Positions 1-11,245 of a stretch of DNA of 64,000 nucleotides are shown here, piece after piece. Below the pieces are notes generated by a model. That model worked only from the letters and a program-made list of their open reading frames with translations. It was not told the origin of the DNA and searched no databases. This DNA comes from Gymnorhina tibicen (Eukaryota; Chordata; Aves; Passeriformes; Artamidae). The translations under genes were made by a program, and so were the position numbers. Positions within the stretch are counted from its first letter, which is position 1. Each line of letters starts with the position of its first letter. The DNA lies in contig VXAZ01001749.1 in assembly GCA_013399875.1 (NCBI GenBank), positions 1,087,429-1,151,428 of the forward strand, read 5' to 3'.

Positions 1-3000
1 ACATGTGGCTGCAATCATCTCAACATACTTGTTTGTGAAGCACCTGTCAAGCCTTCAACTACATGCAAGTTATAAATATTACCATTAAAATACCATTGGA
101 GGTCCAGAGAGCAGATGTGCCATGATTTCCACAACAGGCAGTGCCACTGAATGAAAGCCCAGTACAGTGCTGAAGATACCTGTCTCTAAGAGAAACCTAT
201 TATTTCTGCCACTGTGCTTGCCTTGCAGTATATCCAGGCTCAAATATAATTATCTTTCATTAGGATAATTTTATATTCATGGTATTTAAACAGTTAGAAA
301 AATAGCAGTAGTGTGAGCAAATCACAGCACAACTTAACTCTGCAGAGCTTTTAAGGTAAAGTCCTGTTCTTGGTCACTGGGTGGGGCAGGTGGTGGTATT
401 GTTGAAACACAGTACATTTTCTTATTAAATCTCTCTTTTCCCCCTTTTTACTGATTTGCAGATCTTTGTTCCCAGAGTGAATTCTCAGTTCCTTTCCTGG
501 TGACACATTTTGTGCATTGATATTTGTTGTGGGTTTGGCTATATATATGTATGCCCCAGGGCTTCAGCTCTTATCAAGGCAGAGATTCAGTGTCTCAAAG
601 CTGCAGGTCCTGGTTTTTTCTGGTTCAACACATCCTTGCTCTGGAAGTTTCTGAGTCTGCTTGTCTCCTGAGAATTTACAAACTAAGACAAAGTTCCAGA
701 GCAAGGAGAAATGTCTGTACGTGTGACAGAAAAATACAAAAAAGAAAAATCACAGCTGTTCTGATCAAATACGCTGCCAGCTCATTTGAAAACTGTACTA
801 ATTCAGACTGAACCAGCATAAGCTGATGTGTGCAGGCAGACGTTTACAGCCCCCCTGGAGCCCAGAACAAAGCTCCCATCCCAAGGACCTGCTGGCAGCC
901 AGGTGGCCTTCAGAGCCAGGGACAAACCTTGGTTGAGCCTTACACAGCCCAACCTGTGCCCTCGGGAGAGCGAATGGGAGATGTGCCATTCTTTTCAAAA
1001 AGAACATATTTGAGTTAAAAGTTGGCTGGGCACCACTGACTGCAAGTCTAAGTGGACTAATGACATTATTTTCGTGTACAAGTCGCCTCTGTGAGTGCAA
1101 ATTACACACAAAACCCTCAGTAATCAGGTTTGGGAAACTTGACCCCAGAGAAAAGGAACTTATTTCTTCTTTTTAAAAGGAATTTGCATACCCTGCCATG
1201 GTTTTTAGGATGACGCGGCATACTAAAAAGTAAGTTTAAGAAAACAGTAATGTAGGCTGTTCCTTACACTAATTTGGAAATGTCAAGCTAGTGCTGGCTG
1301 GGATAATGTCACTGCTGTTGGAGATCAGGGAATGGGGAGGATAAGACAGAAGGCATCAGGCACACAAATAAGCACATGCAACTGAGATTTTTACAACTCT
1401 CATGAAATTGTCTATTTTCACTTTGAAAATTGTCCAGCTGGTGACACAATTATCCCTTTTAATTTTTTTTTTTAAAGGTAGACGTGGCCTCCAGGAGAGA
1501 GCTAAAAAGGACTTGGATTGGATCAAGGTTTCTGCCCATGGGAATAGTGCACAGTCAAAAATGGCTCCTATGCATGCTCAGGAATTTCTCCCCCTTTCTC
1601 GCTCAATACTTTTTCTTTGCTAAAGAGAGATAAAGCCTCCACATAGCTTCTTACAATAACTGCCCTTTTCCTTCTGATGGGATAACAGTTAAGCTAATGG
1701 GATAACCCCAGGAAGCAAGAATTCGACACGAACCAGACAGCACGTACTTACCAAGCAGATTGCTCTGAAACAGAAATAATGCCACGTATTTCCCAGAACA
1801 CCACAAGCCTACATCCAAAGTACCAAAAAAACTAACCAAGTCCCTAGTCCCTAAAACAGTTTCAGCCTGAAAACAGAGATTGCAGAGAATCTGTGAAATC
1901 TGAGAACATGCTGCTTTGGATTTTCTCTGGAAAATGTTCAGATAATTAATATAACATACAGCAATATAAACCGCAAGACAAGGTTATATTTATTGAAAAT
2001 GAACATGTTTTATACTCAGCAGCAGGAGAATATCACATGTCCCTCCCATTTGGAGGACGATAGCCTAATAATTCTTTCCTGGAGTGGAATCCTAGCCCCA
2101 CTGAAATCAATAGCTGCATTATCAGAGCTTCACTATCACCTCTGTCTTTATAACTGCCAGTTCCTTGGCCATTGAAACAAAATTTCAAAGAAAGAATGCT
2201 ATTTCAAAGCGTCTTTAGTCACTCTAATATACAGGCATGTACCAAGTAAGTTTTTTACTATTATGACAGACCTGACGTTCATTTTTTGGTCATATAAAAA
2301 CAGCCTTACTAGGCAAAATGGGAAAGACAGGAAGGATAATGATAGCATAACAATGCTGCTTAGGAGGGGAAAATGTATTCCAGTGGGTTTGGGGAGTATT
2401 ATTTTATCTGCTTTGCTGGAAAGAACTGTATCTTTGTGAAACAGCCAATATTCAATAACTGTGGTTGTTCTTTTTCATTCTAAAACAACTAAGACAAACT
2501 ATAGATAAAAAAGAAGATATTAGATTTGCTTTGAAATTCCAGTTGTTGGGCTGGCTGTGATTCTAGATGCAGCTGTAATTCAACACCACTGCAGGAGTTC
2601 CCCACTCCCTCTGACTGCCCCCTAAATGATTTATATGCAGGAACAGAGACCAGGATAAGAAACAGCAGATGCCATATAAAACCACACAAGCCACGTGCTC
2701 AGGAGCTGTGAAAGTACAAATGTAAAGGGAGATGCTGTGAATCACCAGCAGGAATTGCAGCTTGTTCAGCCCTGCCTGGGCTGGGTGCTGCAGTGCCCTG
2801 ATGCCCAGTGTGGGCTACCCACCACTGCTCCTGGGATTTATCGCACTCTTGTCCCAGCCATGCCAACCACAGGTCTCTTTAAACAGTCTAAAGCTAATAT
2901 AGGTTTGATGCAAGCTACAGAAGTGACTACAATATAGATGTTCCCAGAGAGACTGTGTTTCTTTAAGGCCAGAAATCCATGAACTACTTCTGTTTTTTCT

Positions 3001-6000
3001 TGTTTCAGCTGCCATTGTCTCATTCCTGCAGTCAATATTCACTTACAAAGCACTTCTTTGAAGCCAAATGTTATTCCACAACATCTATTTTAAGAGCAGA
3101 TACCAAAAAGTCGGCAGCATTTCACAGCATCTCACAATGTCTTGAAAAAGCACAAAGCCCTCTGAACATAAGAGCAAACCAAAAGTAATTCAAAATCTTA
3201 CAGCCTGAGCAACTACAAGAGGGCTTCCCCACATACCATGTGTGTAGAAGAACACAGCTACCTTTGTTTCCAACTTCAGCTGGATCTGGATATGCTTATA
3301 GAAAACATACCAGTAGAGTAATTGTCTTATTATTTTCTTTACAAAGAAGGCTTAAAATTAAGAAGTGTTTTAGCAAGTTAGAACTGAAATGTCTTTGCTT
3401 AAGCAACAAAACCCATTCTCCAGTGTTTCAAATAACACTACGAATCCAGTCAACATTAATAGTAATGACAGTAAGCATCCATTCAAGGCAGCAATTAAAA
3501 TAATATTATCTCCTGGGTTTTAAGAGCCACTCACTTAACAAGAAGGGACTTTATATATGCACTAACACACAGATGGCACTTTAGTTCTAGCGAAAGAAAC
3601 AAATTCAAATACTTTACAGAAACAGTCAGAACCCAAATGGTAATTTTAGTATTTTGCCAAGAATTCCCAAAGAGAATGGTCTGTATCTGAAGATCAATTA
3701 TTTAGTTACGTGACTATCAGAACATGATAACATCTAGAATTTACAGTAATAAAATAAAACTGGTGCCTTAACATGTTCATTAGAGGCCAGAGGAGGGTTT
3801 CAGATGGCAGCACTGTGTCCTGTGGCCCTGCATCTCCACTGGGACACACTGAGGTGCTGCCATCAGCACAAAGAGGGGATGATGATCCTCTGGGAATGCC
3901 TCAAGTCCAGTCTCACTTACTCTTCCTAGTCAGAAGTGTAGGGTGCCTCAGAAACATGCAAAGAGGAGGTGAGACATGGTTCCACAGGCCACAGCAGCAG
4001 GGAGGCAAGGGGAGATTGCCTATGGATCAGCCACGGAAGAAGGACTGAGAAATAATGGGGGCTATGAGAGTTATCAGCAGAACAGTCTAAGAACTGATGC
4101 AACAGGTTGGTTCACATTTAATTATGTACACTAAAGCCTTAGATTTGAAGTCTTTTACTATTCTCACCAACATCAGAATGGAGAGAGATGATGTAGGATT
4201 GACTTCAGGGACTTTAACAGCAGCCCATTACATTTTAATACTAAGTACTATCAATTATAAAAGGTGACCTATCCTCAACATGAAACCTGAATGGAGTATT
4301 TACATTTACTGTATGCACTTGTGCATTGGCAGAAATCAAACATTTGTAATATAAATGCTTCCATTCCCATCTTTCGTTCAAATTCAGGAGTGACTGAAGG
4401 TTGTGACCATCTGGGGGTATTTGCATGATCCCTGTTAAATTAACTCCCTGCGTCACTCCATGTTTTCATGGACAGCTGTCACAGCACAGTTGCAATCTTT
4501 TGCCATTTTGGCAGTTCCATGGCTAAGCAAGATTCATGGAAACTGGTTCTGGAAAGAGAATAACGTGGGCTTGTAATGAGTTGGCCGTTGTGCAGGCTGG
4601 TTCTGGCTGCACTGAGCTCCTCCTCTGGAACTGCATTCACGCCCTTAAAAGTGCTAAATCCACACCTGCAAGGGCCCAGACAGGTACAGAGGGAGTGGGA
4701 AATAGCATTCTGTATGGCACAAAGAACAGGTTATGTACTTTGAGAACTTAAAATATCACTTTTCTAAGGAAAAAATTCAGCTCATTCACTGCTGGCAGAT
4801 GTAGTGAGCTTTCAGACAGAATAAAATAATTCTGTGAATAAATACTTATTTACTCTGAGCTCAGGGTTTCTCTGCCAGCGCATCTGCAGAACCATGATTA
4901 ACTCGGCAGATGTAACTTTGCCTCCTCCACTGCCCAGCCTCACCACAGTGTCCGATTTTAGTTACCTGGGAGACATCAGAGAAATTTCAGTAAGAAAGCC
5001 AAGCAATTGGAAACACCAAGTCTTTAACAAATAAGCACAGATGCACTCATTTGGTTTAATTTTCAGTTTAAGTTAGTAATTGTCAGTTCCAGAAAAGCAG
5101 AGAATAAAACTATAGTGAGAAGTCAGTGCTCAGTGGAACTTTTAATATTTCTTCACATCCCTCTGCCAATTTAGTGCTCAACACGAGCTGCAAGGTATTA
5201 GGAATGAAACATGCAGATTTTCAGCTAAATAATGGAAATGTGATTGAGCCATGGTAAACCAAATGAGAGCAAGAGAGAATCTGAGAATATGCATATGCAA
5301 TAAGGAATATTAAAAAATTTCTTGGGCCCTGCAGTATGACAATGCACTCTGATGATCATCTTTATTAGATAGCAGTAGATAAAGAGCCAATTCATTAAAA
5401 ATTAATGGCACTGTACTGCCATCCATACATTATACATAGCCATAAAGTGGATGTGGACAGCTAAATGCTAAATCTATTGGAAATAACTGCTAAGTGAAGT
5501 AGGAGAGTGTGTCATAAAATAGTAGGAACCATGTAATAAGAAGGCCATACAATAAAATGGGGAGAAAAGAAAAGACGATCTCACTCTATGAGTCTGTAAA
5601 ATCAAATGAGATTAGAAAAACTAGAGTAAACCAAACCTCTACTCTGAAAGAGAAGAATTATTCTCAGGAAATGTACAACAGCAAATATAAGAACCTTATT
5701 AAAGAGTGAAACTGGAGGGTGGTAAATACAATGACAAATGGCAGAGAAATGTTTGACTGCAAAACAGCAGAGCTATTCACAAAAAGAAAACCATTTTATT
5801 GCATCTTTTGATGAAAGTTCAACAATGTAGGGCATTAATATCACTGAGGCAGAATTAGTAAGAGGTATGAAAACAGGCAGATAAACCTTTTTCATTCGAT
5901 CACAAAATGAAAATCCAATTTACACCATGCTCTCTAATTAAATAAGTTTCATTTTAGAGCAATTTAAAAATACATGTTTCATTTTTCTAAAATTTCTTGA

Positions 6001-7874
6001 AGTTTTTGATTACAAAATGAATGCCTGTGACAAATTCCACAGTTTTGGATTAAAAGAGCTATTTAGAATACTCATGTGTGCTAGAATGATATTTCTAAAG
6101 TTTGTAGATAGCTTTAGTGTGGACTTCAACTATCTCAAATAAACCACCATTTCGTATGTTCAGCCCTAAAAAGATATGCCTTTAAGAACATTTACCATTC
6201 CACATATTTATATAGCAAGATACTTTCTGAAATGATTTTGCTAAATAATGATTTTTTCACAGTGCATTGAGAAATAGTGTTTCCTCATGGTGATGATGAA
6301 GAGGGAAAAGTGGAACTTTAAAGAAAACTGCTTAGCTCAAACACAGATGTATTTTCATAAACACTGTCTTAAATCCTAATTTTCTCAAGACGTATTCACA
6401 AGGCACAAAATCAGGCATACTCAAACAATTCTATCTTTTGAAATCAAATTTCAAAAGGAAAATTATATAGAGAACCTACCTGCTTACCCCTGAAGCTAAC
6501 AACCAGGTTTACGAATGCAACACATACACACTGGTGCAATTTAAGAGCCTGCACAAAAGCTGAAGGAACAATAGTTAGCATGAGGCCACCTTTAAAACTT
6601 GACCTGGCTGGTGCATGGGAAGAGCGTAATTCATATTCAGAATGCCATTAAACACAGCTAAACCAGGCAAAGCTCTACTCATTTCTACCACACTGAAATG
6701 AAATTCTGACCCTGCAGCTCTAGGAGCCCCCAGCCTGACAGTGACAGCAGGAACAACACGCCATGTCATCTAGGGATGACAGGCACTGGCATTTCTGAGC
6801 TTCTGTGAATGTCTATGCTTTGTGTTTCCAGCACGTACAATGCTTTTAATTGTCTTGTTGCACTGCAGTACAATTCACTCTAAAAATGCATTGATGCAAC
6901 TTAGTGGAGCTGGACTCCCTGGACTGAACCTGAGCCATGGATCCCATCCCTTTGGTGTTCAGACCTCTCCCTAATACAGCTGCGTTTTGGACATCTGTTT
7001 TTACAAAGTATTTATCATCGGGGCTAGTCTCTCACTTTGATATTTCAAACATAATTCCACAGACTGCTAACAACTTTTGATTTTAGCAATTTCTAATGAC
7101 AGCCCTTTAGAAGAAGCCAGACATAGACAAAGACAAATACAGAGATTAATACAAAATACAAAAGAGAGCTTGAAAGCAAGTTTTGAGTTTGGGGTAGGAA
7201 AGACCCCTCACACTTATGGATCTGGAAAGCATCTATTCCATGCCTCAAAGATCCTTGTGGATTATAAATGTGGAAACTAAGAACAGAAAAGGAATTATTC
7301 ACCACATTATTAAACATGACAAAAAGCTTCTGAATTGAAGCTTAAAACAGGCTATTTAAGATTCCAGCAATCCCTGGGACTTTGGTAACAAAAATGTTCA
7401 AAAGCCTTTTATAGTTGCTGTCAGATTTATGTAAAGCATTTGAGATTCCTGTGAACTTATTTATATAACAACCTAAAACTTGAAGCCAACTTGAAAGTCT
7501 TCCTATTCTAATTATTCAGTATTGGAGGTGCTGTACAAAAGATACTCAATGTTCTTTGTTGAACATATCCTGAAATGGTGGCCAGGAAAATACAGACTTT
7601 GGGTGAACATTTTATGGGATGGCTGTTATTGTGGATGAGCTGCATCCTTTGATATAAAAGTTACTTGGTGATTTGTTTTCCTGTTTTCTGTTCAGAGACA
7701 TGGGGGAGATAGCACTGTGTGCTATATTCCACCCACATTCTGCCCCAATAATCTCACATCATTATTTTTAGGAAAATGCTACAGTATGTTAAAAAAAAAT
7801 AAAATAAATGTTACCATCTCTTTTCAGAAATGTACCACTAGAATACTTTCTGGAGTCAGGCTCAGGATGGACAT
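1..7874. other. AT-rich unique sequence, no gene recognised
   Basis: No open frame here exceeds about 100 codons, and none has recognisable domains or convincing codon bias. I see no recent CR1, LTR or tRNA-like sequence. A stretch near 2081-2130 (around 'CCCCACTGAAATCAATAG') resembles an old dispersed repeat type common in birds, turtles and crocodilians, but it is too short to assign. The region is best treated as intergenic or deep intronic. Confidence 0.6.
2081..2130. repeat. Possible ancient amniote interspersed-repeat remnant
   Basis: The wording 'AATCCTAGCCCCACTGAAAT' followed by CAATAGC resembles the 'CCCACTGAAATCAATGG' block seen in very old dispersed repeats of birds and reptiles. 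Only about 40 bases look related, the family cannot be named, and chance resemblance is possible. Confidence 0.25.
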
Positions 7875-7880
7875 ATGATA

Positions 7881-8165
7881 TTACTGGGAACTGAGGCCCA
7901 GCTGATCTGGATACAAGGCACTGTCATTCACAACCATTTGGTTTCTATCCCACATGAACACTCTGCCATCACTCTGGGTCACGCCGTCAGCTCCAAAATG
8001 GAGAGGGACATCAGCTGTAAATGCATCCAGCATCTCTCCGACAGCATCCACACTGCAGGCACGGGACACCATGGGACGGGAGTGGGACATGACCTCACTG
8101 CGTCCGCAAGATGCAGTAAAAGCCACTACATGGTAAAACAGCTCCCACCCCAAGAAGCCTTTCAA
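7881..8165 (-). pseudogene. Coding-like fragment (orphan exon or retrocopy remnant), function unknown
   Basis: The minus strand is open for 94 codons, ending in a TAA at 7881-7883. Codon choice is unusually gene-like for this region: many CTG, GTG, GAG, CAG, GTC, TCC and GGC codons. The stretch also holds several CpGs where neighbours have almost none. The residues look like a soluble protein, for example GEMLDAFTADVPLHFGADG and RVFMWDRNQMVVNDSALYP. I do not recognise the family. The frame begins at a TTG and the first real ATG lies about 25 codons in, so a complete gene is unlikely. I see no strong flanking splice sites. The plus strand is also open over the same span (7875-8189, 104 codons), as is common opposite GC-biased coding DNA. 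Alternatives are an exon of an unrecognised gene, a decayed retrocopy, or a chance open stretch. Confidence 0.25.
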
Positions 8166-8189
8166 GCTTTATCTTTCAAGATCATTTGA

Positions 8190-10140
8190 ATGTGTTTTCC
8201 ATTTCATCACCCTCTGCCCAAAAACCCTCAATGACATTTCCCTTCTTCCCAGTTTTCCTGTTTCACCATTTCACTATCTCAATAAGGTCACTCATTCTCT
8301 GCTATTTCAGCTACTCCCCCTTCCCCCTTCATGTCAGCACTTCCCAACCACCCAGGCTGTGCATACTTTCAACACGGACTTGCTTGTCAAGCAGACTTCT
8401 AATTACCTCACGTCTTTATATAGATACTTCATCAGGTGTCTGCAGCTTCACAAAACCAGGGGTCTAAGAAGAAATAAATACAAATCTTTGAGTATTGACA
8501 TTCCATAGAGATTGTATTATGCATTACAGACACAATAAAAGGGCATTTACCTGTATTACCTGGGATCTGAATTATCTTTTATAAGCATTGTGAAACTGGT
8601 CAGATTGTTTTATCCCTACATGTCTCTAACCAATCAATGCCCAAATGAAGGAACCTACATAGAAATTAAGAATTTCTTCACTTGTTTCTTGTTTCTTTTA
8701 TCACTATGCAACTCAGTAAATACTAGCTTGTATTCAAAACAGGAGAAAATTTATAACCCAAATGTGACAAGAAGCAAAGTACACAAGATCATAGTTCCTT
8801 TCATTTATCATAATTTTGCCACATCAATCAAGAACCACAAATGTAGTTGCAGCACACCTAAAGAGAAACCCACACATGAACTAAGTACCACAAGCACTAA
8901 GGATGCCAACCTGCCTGGCTTGGGGTTTTGTTTGTTTGGTTTCGTGGTGTCTTATCTGTTTCATTGTGCTGATGAGCATAGTTTAACACCCATGGATTGC
9001 TATAAGCCAATGTGGATTCTCTCTCTTCCTGTGTTTCCTTCTTACAGGATTATTCCATAGACATTCTGGCTGTGGTATTTTTATGGATTAAGACAGAAGC
9101 CAGCAGCATTCTTTATTCACTGCTTTTTGGCATAAAAACACCACTTTGATTGCTTTTCTTTTTTTCTACTTAACTATGTTTTAGACAAACAGCATCCAGG
9201 TTTAACTCATCCCAGCTCCATTTTCCCTTTAGCAATAAGAGTTACAGACAGAGGTTACAAAGAGCAAGGAAAAGGTAATTTAATATTTGGTTCAATAACG
9301 CCTGTGTAAGAATCTTGTGAACCTGTGCTGAGATCTCAATGAATCACTAGTGACTTATGATGCAAAACCGGTGACATAAAGGGGTAAAATGTCCATAAAG
9401 TCTTTAGGACTCCATTAGCTATTAGAAATAAAATATTAATATCTCTAATACGAGCATCCTTAAGACATGAACAGTGAATTGCAGGCCTGGGGTCAATCTC
9501 ATCAAGTTTATGCCAGTACAGATCCCACTGAACATAAAGGTGGGAAACCCATCCACACAGGGAACACAGCAAAAATGAGCACCCCTAATTTCCTTTGTGT
9601 TGCCTGGATCACTTGCATTAAGCAAAGTGAAGCCTCCACAACTTGTGTTGTATTTATTTCATGGGCAGGTGTAAGAATAGTGCCAGCTGAAACCTCTTTG
9701 GAGGCAAAGCAAAATCCAGCGCCTTTTACTTCCTACATTAGTTTCCCTCACCCTGGGATCACTGCACAAAGTGAACTGGAACTTCTCTCAGTGCCATACA
9801 ACTTTCCTACAAAAACAAAGGCCCTGAGAAAACATCTGAGGAGAAACCAAAAAAGCAGGGAACATACATCTCACTCTTCCTTGCTAAAGACATCTTTTTC
9901 CTTCTGGCAGAGAAAATAGCCAGCTGCACTCAATACCAGAGACAGGCAGGCACGACCTTCCTAAGCACACTGATCCACACAGTAAGTTTGCACTTGCTTC
10001 CAAGCAGGGCTGTTTTCCTGCTTTTTGACGAAGACTTATTTACTTTGGGGGATTTGATGGTACTAAGATGTCATAGGAACAGAGCTTTTTGCCCGCAGGT
10101 CAGCGTGTTCAATTTCAGCCCAGCTTAAGCAGGTTGATCT
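8190..10140. other. AT-rich unique sequence with one longer chance ORF
   Basis: This interval holds the longest open frame of the window (8590-9060, plus, 156 codons). It has two hydrophobic stretches (near residues 29-43 and 109-124) but no recognisable domain, and it is low in G-ending codons. It is probably a chance ORF. A block near 9480-9545 resembles an old amniote repeat. No RNA gene or recent transposon is seen. Confidence 0.55.
9480..9545. repeat. Possible ancient amniote interspersed-repeat remnant
   Basis: Read on the minus strand, the block carries 'GTTCAGTGGGATCTGTACTG', then a 'GCATAAACTTGATGAGATTG' segment and 'ACCCCAGGCCTGC'. This order ('CAGTGGGAT-TGT-CTGG-TAAA-GA-ATTGACCC') is like old dispersed repeats of amniote genomes. 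The family is not identified and the boundaries are approximate. Confidence 0.3.
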
Positions 10141-10143
10141 TGC

Positions 10144-10275
10144 ATCACGCCGTGATCTCCGCAGGGACCGTCCCCGACTCCCGCGGGCACCGGGGACACT
10201 CCGGGCTCTCGGTAGGGAGCGCTCAGCCCCCGGGAGCAGCTAGCTCCTGCTGACGGAAAGTCGATCGTGCGGCAC
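10144..10275. promoter_or_regulatory. CpG micro-island (possible promoter or first exon)
   Basis: I count 16 CpG dinucleotides between 10148 and 10271, about one per 8 bases, in DNA that is roughly two-thirds G+C. The flanks for kilobases either side have almost no CpG. Dense CpG in a methylated vertebrate genome usually marks unmethylated, regulatory DNA. The island opens with a perfect 13-base palindrome (ATCACG-C-CGTGAT, 10144-10156). A fair plus-strand splice donor (CCCAG/GTGAAA) lies just past it at 10286. No TATA box or coding exon is obvious. It could be the promoter or first exon of a non-coding transcript, an enhancer, or a small GC-rich insertion. It is much shorter than a classical CpG island. 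Confidence 0.45.
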
Positions 10276-10289
10276 AGAGACCCAGGTGA

Positions 10290-11141
10290 AACAGTGATCT
10301 TGACAGCTTTGTTCCTGTTACATTAATAAAAGAAAACACCGGGGCTGCCCCATTTGTTGCATGGAATTGCGGTGACAGATGCACTTTCACCAGACATGCA
10401 CAGGGCTTTAATCGCTTCTGCAGCCCACAAGAATCTGCTCCCAGCACACAGCCCATGACACATCCAGCCAAAAGGATGCTATGAATAGCCACACAGGAAA
10501 TACAGTGGTTCTCCAATAACACAATTCCGAGCCTTCTACAAACATTAAGCTGCCCTTTTTTTTTTTTTTTTTTGTATAGGAGGATAACAATATATTTTGA
10601 ATAAACTGATGGCATTCAGCAGTTAGGGAAGAGTTACTTGCACATATGCAATATTTAGACCAATCTTTTCCCAGGAAATAATGAGCTGAATTCTAACAAT
10701 TACAGCCTCAGGTAGAGTGGTGGAAAAAGTCCCCTCATCTGCATTTAAGTGTGTAACACATTTCTGAGTGTCTCCATCATTAATTAGGAAATACGCTGCA
10801 AGTGCCCAGGATCAACATTAACAAAGTTATGTAACACAGCTGAACTGTTCAGTAACACATAATGCCTCTTGGACTAAAAATCATTAGAATCAGCCAGAAA
10901 AACACTTCTTTTCCCTAGAAGAAGCTTTAATGTTTCTGAGGGAAGACAAATCAGAAGGACTTGTCCATGGGAAATATTTAACTCATCTAAAATGCAAATG
11001 TGTTTATCTTTGACTGAGATCAAAGTCACATGATACTGTAAGTCAAAATTGCAATTCTGACTACAAAAAGGGAACTTACTTGTCTTTTAATCTCAAAAAC
11101 TGACATTAGACTACTTTGCAAGTCAAAATAAAGTTAGGTCA
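10290..11141. other. Unique sequence with an 18-base T run
   Basis: A T18 run lies at 10556-10573. The remainder is AT-rich and shows no gene or transposon. Short open frames near the T run encode only low-complexity lysine-rich tracts and are not credible genes. Confidence 0.55.
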
Positions 11142-11245
11142 AAATCATAAAATCATAGAAACTTGGAATGGTTTGGGTTGGAAGGGACCTTAAAGATCAC
11201 CTAACTCCAAAGCCCCTGCTATGGGCAGGGACACCTTCCACTAGA
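11142..11245 (-). mobile_element. CR1 LINE 3'-tail fragment, 5'-truncated
   Basis: Read on the minus strand, this is the last ~100 bases of a CR1 non-LTR retrotransposon. It runs from a 'TAGTGGAAGGTGTCCCTGCC' block through 'GATCTTTAAGGTCCC' and 'TTCCAACCCAAACCATTCC' to a degenerate tail of CTATGATTTTATGATTTT type. CR1 copies normally lack their 5' end because reverse transcription starts at the 3' end and stops early. This copy is extremely short and cannot code for anything. Several mismatches to the usual bird consensus suggest it is not recent. Confidence 0.93.

Noticed and set aside
8590..9060. 156-codon plus-strand frame, the longest in the window
   Set aside because: No domain, no clear codon bias, and no promoter or splice context. 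In 64 kb read in six frames, one frame of this length is plausible by chance.
9467..9919. 150-codon plus-strand frame
   Set aside because: It begins within a block resembling an old repeat and has no recognisable domain.
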